DNA of 64,000 nt from Unio delphinus (taxonomy: Eukaryota; Mollusca; Bivalvia; Unionida; Unionidae): positions 36,419,815-36,483,814 of the forward strand of contig JAQISU010001235.1 in assembly GCA_029339505.1 (NCBI GenBank). Reading direction: 5' to 3'. Shown one piece after another: positions 31,811 through 43,248 of the stretch. The notes under the pieces were generated by a model. The model saw nothing but the letters and a program-made list of their open reading frames with translations, ran no database searches and had not been told where the DNA came from. Positions within the stretch are counted from its first letter, which is position 1; every line of letters begins with the position of its first letter. A program made the position numbers and the translations under genes.

Positions 31811-32871
31811 CAGCTTTCTCTTTTTTTTTATGTTGGTGAGGAGATCTTCATATTGAAACAATCCTGACTACCTGTCAACTTATATTATTATAAAGTGCAA
31901 TTGCAAATTTCATTAATGCTTGAGGTAATTTATAATTTTCTTTTATTGTTTAAATTCCCCTCATGTGGTAAAGTTTTACCTGTTTCCAGAGCGAATAATG
32001 GTGACTGTGGTAACAGTTTTATATATATGACCATTGTACAAAACAAAAGTAATCTGATACAATATGTAAATCATATAAAAATGATTTGTTTAAATATTAA
32101 TCATCTGGATAAAGATTTTTGAAGCCCAGAGTGTACATGATAGGATTGTAAATTATTATTACTTACCGTCTATTTTGAGAGAGAAATAGGTAATTGTATC
32201 CATTTTTCTCTCCAGAATTAAAGTAATACTTATGTAAGTTCATAAGTGTCGCCTGCATGATGAAACTGTTCATCATCAATGTGAATCTTTGTATCATTTA
32301 TTATGAAATAATTGTTATATGTGTTGTTTGAAATCGGGCGCCATGTTTACTGTGTATTGGGCGCTCAGCTTTCCACTAGGAGGCACTCAAGTTAATCTTT
32401 CCGAATTCTTCCATATATAGTCATTTTCGTGAAAACATTGTCGTAAATTTCCCAGAGTGTGTTCCGAAAAGCTATAAATAGGGGTGAGATCCGCCATTTT
32501 GGCAGTTGTGATTCTGCTGGACTCCAGTAAAGTTCTCCAGATCAAACAAACAGAACAAAAGTGTCTAGTCATCCCAACTGATAATTTCAAGCATTAATAG
32601 CAAGGTAGACTAGTTACTACCAACACATTCAATTTAGTATAAGGTGTCACGAAACCAGATAAATTAATCAATACTTTTGATTTCTTTTCTTTTTTGCTTG
32701 TTTTGACCTAGCTGATGATCTGTGTGGAGTGTTAATGTATCCATAAACCAGCTAAGGTACAGTTTGAACCCATTTTCTGGTTTCATTGAATAAGTCACTT
32801 CACCTCCTTGAGGAGTCTTTTTATGACTGTTAAACATGGTCACTACTGAGGCCATTTTCATCTTATCAAGA
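31811..32871. other. Spacer with a promoter-like TATA segment
   Basis: Mostly AT-rich. CTATAAATAGGGG at about 32470 and a following GC-richer stretch (about 32330-32600) look like a core promoter, perhaps of an old LTR. On - an open frame (32984-32664) runs from the LTR fragment into this DNA; I do not recognise it. Confidence 0.3.
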
Positions 32872-33106
32872 AGATAAGGCACATCCACTCCTTCGGGCAA
32901 CTTCTTTGATCTGCACAAGCGCTTCCACACCAAGGTGATAATTGCGCTTCTGACGGCCTTGGTCGGGCTTTCCACCCTAGCCACAGCAAACTTACGTAAG
33001 GGGTAGTGTTAGCCTTTGGTCATGTTTAACATTAAACAATGGCTTGTTCGAATTACTTTGATTATACATGTTTCTATACTATTTTGGGTCGGGCAAAACG
33101 TGACAC
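32872..33106 (-). repeat. 3' LTR fragment of the Ty3-type element
   Basis: Read on -, it starts TGTCACGTTTTGCCCGACCC after a purine-rich GGGGG and matches the first 235 bp of the 5' LTR (38549-38783). It then stops abruptly at CTTATCTTCTTG, so the rest of this LTR is deleted. Confidence 0.8.
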
Positions 33107-33207
33107 CCCCAGGCTTGAGAATAAAATCTGGATTTTATTCCCTGAAAATTACTCCAAATGCAAAGGCATTACTACACGAGTAAAAACAAAATCATCGTGA
33201 CACTACA

Positions 33208-33208
<1 letters not shown>

Positions 33209-33250
<42 letters not shown>
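33209..33250. repeat. (TA)n(CA)n microsatellite
   Basis: Runs of TA then CA between the RNase H end and the 3' LTR fragment. Confidence 0.9.
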
Positions 33251-33253
<3 letters not shown>

Positions 33254-33364
33254 GAGCGATTATACCATTCCAGCGCTTCTGCTCATGAAAATTTCAAATC
33301 GGCTCCTACGTTCTCTACCTTTCACGTATCTGATATGCATTTGGTACTGCTGTAAGAACAGCGA

Positions 33365-33880
33365 TCATCGCATCAATCGTCCATTCGATAATTTCGCCTG
33401 CGCGAGATAGGCGAGTGGTCGGTGGTCGGTCTCCAATATGAACTTCCGCCAGTACAAGTACCGCTCGAACCGTGATATTCCGAACACGATTCCGAGGCAT
33501 TCCCTCTCCGATACAGAGTAGTTCTTCTCGGCCCCAGACAACTTCCGACTGACGTACGCGACAGTATAAAGCGTCCCATCATACTTTTGCAGTAGTACTG
33601 CTCCCAGTCCAGTGTCACATGCATCGGTGTGAAGAACGAAGTCTTTTGCTAGATCCGTTAGGCGGACAACTATTTCAAATGTAAGTCTATCCATCAGGGT
33701 TTGGAAGGTATGGTCACACGCATCTGTTCAAATAACTCTACCCGGGGACCGTTTCTTGGTTAGGTCAGACAACGGTCCCGCAATTGTGCTGAAATTGGCC
33801 ACATACCTCCGGTAATACCCGGCCAATCCCAGGAATAACCTAACCTCAGTTTTCGTGGTGGGCCGTGCGGCGTTTCTCAG
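33365..33880 (-). pseudogene. Ty3-type RNase H
   Basis: The - frame starting near 33694 shows FVLHTDACDTGLGAVL (first catalytic Asp), VAYVSRKLSGAEKNYSVSER, ECLGIVFGI (Glu) and FILETDHRPLAYL (Asp), the RNase H layout that follows RT in Ty3-type elements. Upstream, 33695-33880 is the connection segment with a stop. The frame ends soon after SNGRLMR, close to the 3' LTR, so RNase H is the last domain of this pol. Confidence 0.85.
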
Positions 33881-34546
33881 CTACTCCACCTTTGACTTCT
33901 CTGGGGACAGTGTGCCTTGGCTTAGGGTATGTCCTAAATAATCCAATGTCCGGAACCCAAAGTGACATTTGGAAGGGCGAGCTGTCAATCCCGTCTGACG
34001 TAGCCGCTCCAGAACGTCAGCTAATAGAGTGAGGTGTTCACTCCACGTCTCTCTGGCCAACAAGAGGTCATCCATGAAGTTGTAGACACCCCTATCGCGT
34101 AAGGGCTCCAACAACTCTCGCATCATCTTAGTAAAGACGCCGGGCGCGTTCTGTACTCCGAACGGCATGACCAACTATTGGTAGGTCCCGTGAGGAGTAG
34201 CAAAAGCGAACTTTGCCCTATCCTCCTTCCTTACCGGAATTTGCCAATAACCCTTGGACAAATCCAGCTTGGAGAAATATTTCGCTTTCGAGACAGAAGC
34301 GAAAAGATGTTCCGGGTCAGGTAGCATTTCGACTTGAAATTCTGTCACCTGATTCAGCTTCCGGTAGTCGACACAAAACCGATGGGTGCCGTGGTTCTTC
34401 TCCACTAGGACTACAGGAGAGCTGTACGGAGAGTCGGCGGGTTCTATTACTCCCAGAGCAATCATCTGCTCGATCTCCTCACTTACGACTTGTCGTTTTG
34501 CGTGTGGCAGGGGGTAGGGTTTCCGCTGGACTGGCTTTTCATCCAC
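33881..34546 (-). pseudogene. Ty3-type reverse transcriptase
   Basis: Two - pieces (34546-34175 and 34174-33881) are in adjoining frames. The first has SPYSSPVVLVEKNHGTHRFC, VDYRKLNQVT and FSKLDLSKGYWQIPV (catalytic Asp), then FATPHGTYQ. The second has VMPFGVQNAPGVFTKMM and the active-site box FMDD (YxDD type), then PSKCHFGFRTLDYLGH. A stop separates the two pieces, so no RT is made. Confidence 0.9.
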
Positions 34547-36057
34547 CAGCTTTAACCCGACTCGACAAGCGAAGTTTTCCCGAGTATTTCCGTAATCACA
34601 TCGGAATACCCGGGCAGCAACTTCTCAATCTCTTCCCGCTGTACCGCAGTCAACATAGGGTCACACTTCACGTCCGAGGGTGTCTCCACCCTCGTTAACA
34701 GACAGCTCGGGACGGTGTTGGCGCCTTCCGTATCGACTTCGGCGTCCTCGGTGACTATAGTGTCGATGACAAAATCGCTGACGGTCTCCCTTTCCCGGTA
34801 TTTCTAAAGCAGATTGGCGTGGTACAATTTCTCCTTCGTTGGCAGCCGTATCCGATATGTTTGACCTCCGACCTTTTCGGTGACGATGTATGGACTTCTC
34901 CAGGAAACTTGCAGTTTGTTGTGTTCTTGGGGCAACAACACCTTGTCCCCTACTTCATACTGGCGTGGTTTTGCGCGCTTGTTATAATTCTTCGCCTGAC
35001 GCGCCTTCGCTCGCTTGAGGTTCTTCTGTGCGAGGGAACAAACTTCCTCCAGTTTGATGCGTAAGTCCGCGACGTAATGGTATGTAGTGCGTACCTCCTG
35101 TACAGCGTGATCGTCCGTCCACAGCTATCTTAGTACGGCGATTGGGCCACGTACGGTTCTCCCGTACAAGAGTTCAAAGGGAGAGAACCCTAAATTGCTT
35201 GTGGTACTTCCCGGTATGTGAAAAGCATGGCAGGAATATACCGATCCCAATCCTTGGGGCGGCCTTCGCACAGCTTTTTGAGCGTGTTCTTTAGGGTCCC
35301 GTTGAACCATTCGACCAGTCCGTTACATTGGGGGGTGATACATGTGTAGCCGTGAAGTGCTTAATTGACATCAGTCGGTTCACCTCCGCCATCACACGAC
35401 TCCTAAATTGCGTCCCTTGATCAGTCAGGATCTCGTCGGGTACTCCGACTCTTGACCAAATCCCAAACAGCGCCTCCGCGACAGTTTCCGAATCAATATT
35501 ACGCAACGCGATGGCCTCGGGATAGCGTGTAGTGTAATCCACGACCGTTCGACTATACCGATTTCCGTGCGACGACGCGGGTTTTATCGGTCTGCTTAAA
35601 TCCATTGCGACGCGTCGAAAAGATTCATCGTTAAGAGGTGTACTCCCCAAGGTGACGGGTCGATGATCCGTTTTCGGTGCCATTCTTTGACACTTGTCAC
35701 AGAAGAGATAGAATATCTTGACATAACCCTGGATCCCTGGCCAGTAAAATTCTTTGACAAGACGGTCACGCGTCTTGACAATTCCATGTGTCCTCCCATG
35801 AGACTCTCATGCGCGAGTTCTAACATTTCGCCTCGCTTGTCTTTCGGCACGACAACTTGCTTAAAGTGTTCGCTGCCCTTTCTGGCGTGGCGATACAAGA
35901 TCTCCTTCTTGTACTCGAACTTCACCACGCCATTCGGAGTTTCTTTCTCTGTTCCTGCTACAGCGTGGTTGTGCAACTGCACCAGAGTTGCGTCTTCCTG
36001 TTGCAGGTTCCTCAACTCGGCCGGAAGAACGTTACTCACCGGTGACGTAACTTTCAT
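34547..36057 (-). pseudogene. Integrase with GPY/F-like tail, upstream of RT
   Basis: Reading on -: a zinc-binding N-domain (LAHESLMGGHMELSRRV at about 35800, with Cys positions following in a shifted frame); the catalytic core with VAMDLSRPIKP (Asp), ILTDQGTQF (Asp) and VEWFNGTLKN (Glu, about 35300); then a segment like a GPY/F module (about 34800-34950) ending with YHANLL, which leads straight into the RT. Several frameshifts and stops. Location between protease and RT is the unusual point. Confidence 0.82.
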
Positions 36058-36400
36058 TGGTTTCGTTTCCGTCTGTCGACTCTTGTCCTGGTATCCACAG
36101 CACTAACCGGTATCGGTGTGCATTTTTCGGGGTTCGGTTGCGGCAACACATAACGGCATCCCAGTATGACGTCACGTGATACATTATCCAAGCACGCAGC
36201 TTCAATTTTCTCCTTCACGTACGGCGAATCGAGGTCAATGAGAGCCACTGGCAATGAATCACGCGCGCTGTTCGCGTACTGAACTTCGATTACCTACCCT
36301 GTGTAATCCTCGGGCTTAACGTACTTTCCGTCAACAAGGGCTTGGACGCTACACTCCGTGTCATACAAGATGGTGGCACCTTCTCCGTTGACAGTTGCAG
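36054..36400 (-). pseudogene. Retropepsin-like aspartic protease
   Basis: The - frame shows LYDTECSVQALVDGKYV at about 36360, where DTE replaces the usual DTG/DSG of the active site, followed by a stop. Downstream are VALIDLDSPYV and DVILGCRYVLPQP, matching the ILG part of retroviral-type proteases. It sits between gag and integrase. The changed active-site residue and the stop suggest it is dead. Confidence 0.65.
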
Positions 36401-36492
36401 ACGCGAGATTTTAGGGTTTGCAACTTCCGGCTCGTAATCCTTCCTAGCGACGGCATTCACCTGGGTCTGTCTCCCCTTGGGACAGTCCCTGG

Positions 36493-37518
36493 CTATATGC
36501 CCCGTGCGCTTGCAGTTGTAACACGTCGGCGGCCCTCGCCGACCTGCAAATCTCGCTTTCGGGGTGAGGCCTGTCCAGATCTATGGGTGTCATCCCTACC
36601 TGCAGATCCCCCTCCGACCCTCCCGTCGCCCTGACGGTTACGGACAGCCGGTTCTACCTCAAGCACCCTGCGCGACTCAGTCGGTCGGGGTCGGTCCGCA
36701 CCCCCGGAAACTCCACTCTTCGAGTGCGCCTGTTCGTATCGGTCCGCCATGCTAGCGATCTCTTCGAGCGTCCGGTTCTCTCTCTGTGCTAGAAAGACTG
36801 TCAGCTCGCGACGGTAAGTACTCGGGACATGTTCTTTGAGTATAACCTCGCGTAGCCCGTCGTACGATCGTTCGACTTCGGCCATCTTCATCCGCTTTTC
36901 AAATATCCCTCGAACACGGTTGTGGAATTGAGAGTTGGTTTCTGTTGCCTTTTTCGTCGAGTCCCGAAAAAGTTTACGGTACGTTTCGGTGGTCAGCCGA
37001 TAGTGGCAAAGAAGGGCCTTCTTGAGCGCATTTTAATCGTCAGCATCGTCTGCAGCTAAGCCGTGGTAGACTTCACGAGTTGCACCTTGGAAAAAGGCTG
37101 AAACATTAATCGCCCAATGTTGCTAAGGAATTTTATGAGCGTGAGCAAGTTTCTCAAACTGCACAAGAAAATCGTCGATAGGCTCCTCCTTATCGTTGAA
37201 CCGCGGCATGTTTACCTGGGTCATTCGTTGGTCGATGTAAGGTCGTCCGGTCCCTCTGGAACTGGTACTGGCGTCGTCCCTATCGATGTCCCTAGCTGCT
37301 AGCTTTATCTTCTCCATTTCGAGAGTGTGAGCAAGTCTGGCTAGCTCTAGTTCTCTCTCCGCCGCTTCCTTGGCCAACGCTTTCTTTGCTGATTTTTTTT
37401 CTGCCTTCCATTCCTTGATTCTTTCTTCGATAAATGCTGCCAGGCGATCTCCCTCGTATCCAAGATCTTTCGACCCCATGGCACGGTACTCCTTGATCAT
37501 TTGCCTTTCTGTAGCCAT
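36493..37518 (-). pseudogene. Gag with CCHC zinc knuckle
   Basis: Starts MATERQMIKEYRAMGSKDLG. It has an Ala/Glu/Lys-rich coiled coil (about residues 25-75), then RMTQVNMPRFNDKEEPIDDF, a capsid-like entry segment. The second piece (36891-36493) has AFxxRREL-like basic residues, VFLAQRENRTLEEIASMADR, and, in a shifted frame at about 36470-36530, CYNCKRTGHIARDC, a CCHC knuckle. Broken by a TAG at 37123 and by further stops or frameshifts. Confidence 0.8.
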
Positions 37519-37842
37519 GTTGTTATACTAATAGGAAGTGATACCTTATCTCAACCTTACTGACAATGGACAGATATTACAAGTTCCTAGCCAAATACTT
37601 GTCGACAGCAACTAATTTCGTTCAGGTAAGATATCTGTTCGATATTTGCTTCATACTTACTGCAAGTAATTAAGGATCTACAAAGCATGCAAATATCAAA
37701 TATAACCAACACAAGATGAGAAAATCATAAAAATTAAAAATGCACAGGATGGGAAATAACTCACAACTATTTCACACTGTTCACTAATACTCCTAACAAA
37801 TAAACTTTAGATCTTAAAATAATATTTGTGTCTATTTCAAAT
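37519..37842 (-). other. 5' leader of the Gmr1-like element
   Basis: Non-coding stretch between the putative primer-binding site and gag. Confidence 0.5.
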
Positions 37843-37860
37843 CCCGGATGAAGCGCCCAG
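37843..37860 (-). promoter_or_regulatory. Putative primer-binding site
   Basis: On -, directly after LTR end CTACA, reads CTGGGCGCTTCATCCGGG, similar to the tRNA-Pro-type primer sites of other LTR elements but with differences. Confidence 0.5.
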
Positions 37861-38783
37861 TGTAGCGATTGCAAAGGTTGGGGTGGGGTACTTCCAATAT
37901 ATTAATTAAAATATTATGGAAGTTTCACCCTGGCTCATGAAATTATAAAGTTAAATTAATGACGAAATAGATGTACAGATTTGAGCCCCCAGTCAGCACT
38001 GCCGACGGTTAAATTATATAGAACACGAAGATGAAATTCAAAATAATAATTTAATTAAGTCGATAATTTTAAATGATAAACTCCATCACTCGTTCTCCAA
38101 GTGACAGCCTACATCATCTCGTGATTTTCAGTGTTAGTTCGATTTTCCCCAGGCCTTTGGTTCCACTCATCTCTTTATTTCGTTCCTCACACTCCTCCTG
38201 GACTTCACCTCTCCTGACTTCTCTCCTTCCTTCTCTTTTCTTCCGTCTCTCTATCGGAGACTACTGGGACCACTGTCACTGGTCTGTCCCTCGAAGCTTC
38301 CTTTAGAAGCTGCACTTAGAATTCTGTCCCAAGATTTTTCTCCGCCAATAACGCATGGCTGATTGGAGTTGCTACCTTCTGGCAATCTTTCTAACGAACT
38401 ATAGCGAACTAAATCTTGCTGGCAGGTCAAAGAATATCATACTTAGCCAAATTAGGGTCCCATCCCTATCTCGATTCTGATTGGGTAGAGCTGTGGCCCT
38501 GTCCAATGGACTAAGCGACCAATTCAACCTGGCTGTCAGTCTGCGGAACAAGAAGATAAGGCACGTCCACTCATTCGGGCAACTTCTTTGATCTGCACAA
38601 GCGCTTCCACACCAAGGTGATAATTGCGCTTCTGACGGCCTTGGTCGGGCTTCCCACCCTAGCCACGGCAAACTTACATAACGGATAGTGTTAGCCTTTG
38701 GTCATGTTTAACATTAAACAATGGCTTGTCCGAATTACTTTGATTATACATGTTTCTATACTATTTGGGTCGGGCAAAACATG
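37861..38783 (-). repeat. 5' LTR of the Gmr1-like element
   Basis: About 920 bp on -, starting GTCATGTTTTGCCCGACCC (first T lost at the junction) and ending ...CTACA. The first 235 bp match 32872-33106. The outer edge abuts 38784. Confidence 0.65.
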
Positions 38784-39034
38784 ACTAGCAGCAGAGGGTT
38801 TGAATCGGACAACTTTATAGAGGCGTCAATTCGGCAAGCTAAGGCTTCCTCGAAAATGCTTAATAGAAGCGTCGATTTGGTAAATAGAGAGGGGGTGAAT
38901 CAGACAATTTTGTTGAGGCGTCGATTTGGCAAACTGAGGTTTCCTCGAAAAGCGTAAAAAATGCGTCGATTCGGCTAGTCAACGCTTCCTCGAAGACGCC
39001 AACGTCGTTGTCACTCAACCCCTCTGCTGCTATG
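38784..39034. repeat. Polinton left end or nested MITE
   Basis: Starts TAGCAGCAGAGGG and ends CCCCTCTGCTGCTA (inverted). Inside are two ~95-bp direct repeats containing GCGTCGATTTGGCAAACTGA and CTTCCTCGAA. Polinton termini commonly start AG and hold tandem repeats, and the first Polinton gene ends only 20 bp away, so this may be the left terminal repeat. A TA-flanked MITE is the alternative. Confidence 0.5.
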
Positions 39035-39053
39035 GGTTAACAATGAAAATCAT

Positions 39054-40425
39054 TCAGGATTTCACAAACAGACTAATTTGTAAAACCTCACCTCGTAAAT
39101 CAATTAGATTATTAGACTGGTCAGTGAGTCTGAAATTAATTCTCATTAATGAATTATTATGACATCGCATATAAACTGGATTAGTTGGATCCTCAATAAT
39201 TAGAAATCCTGGAGGAGCTGTTGGTGTAAATGAATATAGAATATATCCCTGCTGAGCTTGATTTGATCGCTCGAGATTTATTTGATAGCTTCCTTCGATA
39301 ACATCACATACTAACTATGCAATCACCGAGGATATATTTACGTTTAGCGGTGCGATATGCCGCCCTCCTCCGTCTGGGTCATTATTATATTTGAGAATTG
39401 TTGTTTGTGGTTGTGGTATTTTCTTCCATGCGTCATGGATTTTTTTAAAACCTTCATCGATGGCATCATTGAGAGATTTTTGTAGTTCTGAGATATTATA
39501 TTCGTGTAGTTTGAGCGTAGGAATATCTTCTACGCGTATATAATACACTGTCGCAAACTCCGTTCTCGTTTTAGGATTACTGTCACCTAATATCTTGAAT
39601 AATTTGCGAATGAACTGTTTCCATGTCATTGATGATTTTGTTACATGTTTCTACGACGCTGATAAATTCATCTCGGGTGAGAGTGCCGGATTTAAGAGAT
39701 ATTAACAACAGCGAAATATCATTATTCATCGCTGTGAAATTTTCAGTGATTTTATCTTGTCGAGTTGCATAGTATCTTCGGTTGCAGTCGTCTATCATTC
39801 TAGTGAAAAAATTCAACTTGGTGTATTCGTTATAGCTTTTTACTGGATTATCGGGTTTTATCCTGTCGGTAATATAATCTAATTTTTGTGGGTCAGGATT
39901 AACTAGTTCCTGTCGAGGTGGGATTTCAGGCCATCCCAGTATAGTTTTTATAGAACTCGGATAGATATCTACGACATAACTGGGTGAGTTTATCTCAATC
40001 GCGGATGATAGCGTGAGCTAGTGGACCGTTATAGCGATTTTCTATTCTTTTCCAGTAATGGATTTTATTCTACGTTGTAATTCGGCATTAATTTGTTCAA
40101 TTTGGTAGGACCCCGACGGTATCGAAACAACGTTCCAGTCTGGAGTCCCGTCTTCTTTATTCTTACTCGCAAACACCAAGGGATTATTCGGTTGTTGACC
40201 GCCAAATGCTACCGACCTAATATTAGGCCAACTGTGATACACTCGTAGTTTTGCTAGCGCTATCTCCTTCTCGGGAATCGGAGTAGGGAAATTCACACTG
40301 AATTCAGGATTTGTTGAGGTTATTGATATCATGCTGGTCTTCACCGGTGTGGTATTTTCCGTTATTTGTTGAATTGGTTCGGTATTTTTTACTATTCGTT
40401 GAATTAATTCTTGCAGTGTTGTCAT
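39054..40425 (-). pseudogene. Polinton minor capsid (penton-like) protein, broken
   Basis: The N-terminal piece (40425-40042) has NPEFSVNFPTPIPEKEIALA, SWPNI and IPSGSYQIEQINAELQRRI. The C-terminal piece (about 39310-39054) has LYSFTPTAPPGFLI, LTDQSNNLIDLRGE and ends QISLFVKS-stop. Both ends resemble the minor capsid/penton-like protein of Polintons. Between them are a helical segment (about 39816-39583) and another piece (39629-39315) in different frames, which I do not recognise and which make the gene unusually long; two genes fused by decay is possible. TAG at 39315. Confidence 0.6.
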
Positions 40426-40898
40426 TGTTATTATTGTCCTGCTCTAATTTCGATATCGTAGAATCGTACAATTGAACCATCGCTGAAAACTCACTATCTA
40501 ATATAAATGTGTTATCGAGTGACGACGATATCATTGAGGATAATTGGGAGTATGCGGTTGACACAACATGAAATTTAATTATGTAATCTTGCAGGTTACG
40601 CTTGCTGCATGATGATTTTTTTTTTTATTATCGAAATTATTCCCGCAATTGTTGTCGCCTGGGATATACAAATTGGAAGAGCTATCGGAGCAATCATTGC
40701 CACCGAGGATAGTATTGTACCGGCTCCGGTGATTACACTACTCACAGAGTACACGGTAACATCAACTCCGGTGATTCTTCGTCGGTATTTCTTTATTTTT
40801 GTTTGGTACTCCTCAGTGATGGTTTTAAGTTTAGTTTGAAATTCTCTGACCTGATCATAGCGGTATTGAGATACTGAAGGTATCGTCAGTGATGCCAT
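40426..40898 (-). pseudogene. Polinton membrane-segment protein
   Basis: Starts MASLTIPSVSQYRYDQVREF, then a basic helix and about 40 hydrophobic residues (TVYSVSSVITGAGTILSSVA onwards to about 40630), suggesting one or two membrane spans. The frame slips at an A-run (T-run at 40618-40626 on +); an Asn/Asp/Ser-rich tail follows in the next frame (40564-40304) and overlaps the start of the minor capsid gene. Function unknown; it lies in the structural gene block. Confidence 0.5.
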
Positions 40899-41533
40899 TT
40901 TATTTTCAAATCGTTTACGATTTCAATTTAGTTGTTTACTTAAATCCGCTACGAATTCCATATACCATGATACTGAAACCCTAGCCAAATTATTATCAGT
41001 GGATGCTATCGTGAACTGTTCAGTTGTACCCTTATCGATGATCGTTGATATCGCATTGTTGACCCCAGATGAACTCGATGATGATATATTTAATTGATTC
41101 GGTGTCACTAGTGTTAATCGATAAATACCCTTGACGGTTGCAGTGATACTTAGCGTGTTAGTGGATGGTGTCCACGCAAATGATCCGTGTTGAATCGTGT
41201 ATACTACGTTGTTGGTTCTCTCATGAGGAATATTTGTTTTTTCAAGTATTTTTATCATCTTCGGCATATCATCCTTGATAATATTATTGGTTGTTTTAAT
41301 ATCAGCGTTGATAGCTTCTATTTGCTGATTAATCGCGGTTATTTCATAGAGAGATTTTTTAATATCCGCGAGTGATGTTGCGACCGTCGGCGGAATTCCA
41401 AAGAAAGGCACGATGACGTTTCTTCGAAGCGCATTAAATTGTTTTACGTGATTTTCATGTTCGTTATCAAGCTGTATTAAATCGTCCATGGCGATTTTTA
41501 TCGATGAAAGTTTTGGTGATGTTACCGGTGGAT

Positions 41534-41817
41534 CGCCAAATTTTTTTATAATAGATTGTGTAACAGAATTGTTACCGAGTGGATGGTGGATTAAATGAAC
41601 AACACAAACACAATATGTGAAAGATAATATAAATTTATGAAATAAATTATTAATGAAAAATATTGATGTATCCACCGCCAAATTTTTTTATAATAGATTG
41701 TGTAACAGAATTGTTACCGAGTGGATGGTGGATTAAATGAACAACACAAACACAATATGTGAAAGATAATATAAATTTATGAAATAAATTATTAATGAAA
41801 AATATTGATGTATCAAC
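41534..41817. repeat. 142-bp tandem duplication at the insertion edge
   Basis: Two head-to-tail units, each with CGCCAAATTTTTTTATAATA and then TGTAACAGAATTGTTACCGA (starting at 41559 and 41701). Each unit joins about 25 bp of Polinton DNA to about 115 bp of the inserted element's end. It arose after the insertion. Confidence 0.9.
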
Positions 41818-43248
41818 ACATCATTGCGTTCAACCCACGATTACACTCACAACCATTCACAAAACATGAATAAATTAAATATTAATACTGAATAAAACAC
41901 AGATACAAAGGAATCTCTTGGACTATACACAGATCCAAGGAACCTTTACAAAAGTTATAATAACGCAAGTATAAATTGCGATAATAAATTCAACATCAAA
42001 CTATGCTTTCGCACGTATGGATTGCGACAACTAGCACGAACATATACATGTATTTAATCAAGTTGCTAGCTTTTATTGAGATTCATATAATCCCTTGAAA
42101 TACTAATGTGATTCGAAGTAACTATGTGTAAATACAACAATGTATTCAATTGTAACTACAATTGCAACACACACATGTGTCTCGACCCTGTATAACCGTA
42201 CGATTCACCAACTGTCGAATCGCCGCCCAGCTTTTCCGAAATACTTAGCGTTGACTCAATACTTTTATCGGTCACTTGCCCTTCACGGATCCACCACAGT
42301 TATACGTACAGACAGCATATAGCATCTACTAGAACCATCGGTCCTCAAATACTTAGACGCTACCCCAGACGTTTACACCTCTAGACAGCTCCGCCACTCA
42401 GACTTCTAGATTTCCGGATATTTACACATCACAACAAACGTTGACGGACATACAATCCGACAGACAGACAGTCAGATACCTCAATTTGATCTCACAATCA
42501 AATGGCACAATTAATCACATTCAGCTACAATCAGAGACGTTCAGCTACAATCAGATACGTTCAGAGACGTTCAGCTACACTCAGATGTTCCGCTACAAAT
42601 CAGCTACGATATCAGATGTTCCACTACACTATCAGCTACGATATCAGAGATGTTATCAGAGACGTTATCAGTACAATCAGATGTTCCTACAATCACATAG
42701 ATGTTATCAGAGACGTTGTCAGCTACAATAAAGAAACCAAACTAATAATAGTTGTTTCTAAAACAATCTAAAACTTAGATTACACTATTGCATTTAAAGT
42801 CTAATAGTGACTAGTAATTCCAAATATTCCACGTTTTAAATCGGCATTGTAATAAAGACATCATTACATGAAATGATAAACTGAATAAAATTCACAATAA
42901 AACAAAATATAAATTTAACACACCCCTTTGGCTGGAGAAAGAATGACGAACTATCTTTCCTGTGATAAGATAATTCTGGACCCGTAATATTATCAGAAAT
43001 ATTCTGCCTTATATATCCTCAAATAGGTGAGCATAATTCACGGCAAAATTACCGTGCACCCCGTGAATCTAAAGTTCCTGGCTTCCCGTAATTCGAAATC
43101 AGGCACATGCAAATCGTTACACGCCGTTTACCTTGAAAAACCCACTTATTCACCCCAGGTAACGCATCTACGACGAAACAACAAAAATGGTGAAATTAGT
43201 TTGTAATTCAAGAAGAAATAAATTTAATTTTCGCCTAATTCTGTGACA
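41701..43248 (-). mobile_element. 1.55-kb TG...CA element, copy 1
   Basis: Outer ends TGTAACAGAATTG and ...AATTCTGTGACA are inverted. GATTG lies on both sides (5-bp duplication), and the Polinton reading frame continues across the empty site. In its own orientation (-) it carries a conserved TATATAAG box and hairpin, and further on a GTTATCAGCTACG-type short tandem repeat (about 42500-42720 on +). It has no real open frame. A large solo LTR or a non-autonomous TIR element would both fit. Copy 2 is at 54534-56097 in the opposite orientation. Confidence 0.8.
42515..42725. repeat. Short degenerate tandem repeats in the 1.55-kb element
   Basis: Variations on TTCAGCTACAATCAGAGACG and GATGTTATCAG. 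The same region of copy 2 (55070-55230) has inverted-complement equivalents such as GATAACGTAGCTGATAACAT. Confidence 0.8.

Larger units (their letters stand above)
32872..38783 (-). mobile_element. Gmr1-like Ty3-type LTR retrotransposon, decayed
   Basis: Domains read in - orientation: 5' LTR (37861-38783), primer site, gag with a CCHC knuckle, aspartic protease, integrase, then RT and RNase H and a 3' LTR piece. Integrase before RT is the Ty1/copia order, yet RT and the post-integrase segment are Ty3-type; Gmr1-like elements are the known group with this combination. The DNA is visibly more GC-rich than its surroundings. Numerous stops and frameshifts show that it is inactive. Confidence 0.85.

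Noticed and set aside
34213..34698. 161-codon + frame
   Set aside because: It is antisense to RT and the pre-RT segment of the Ty3-type element.
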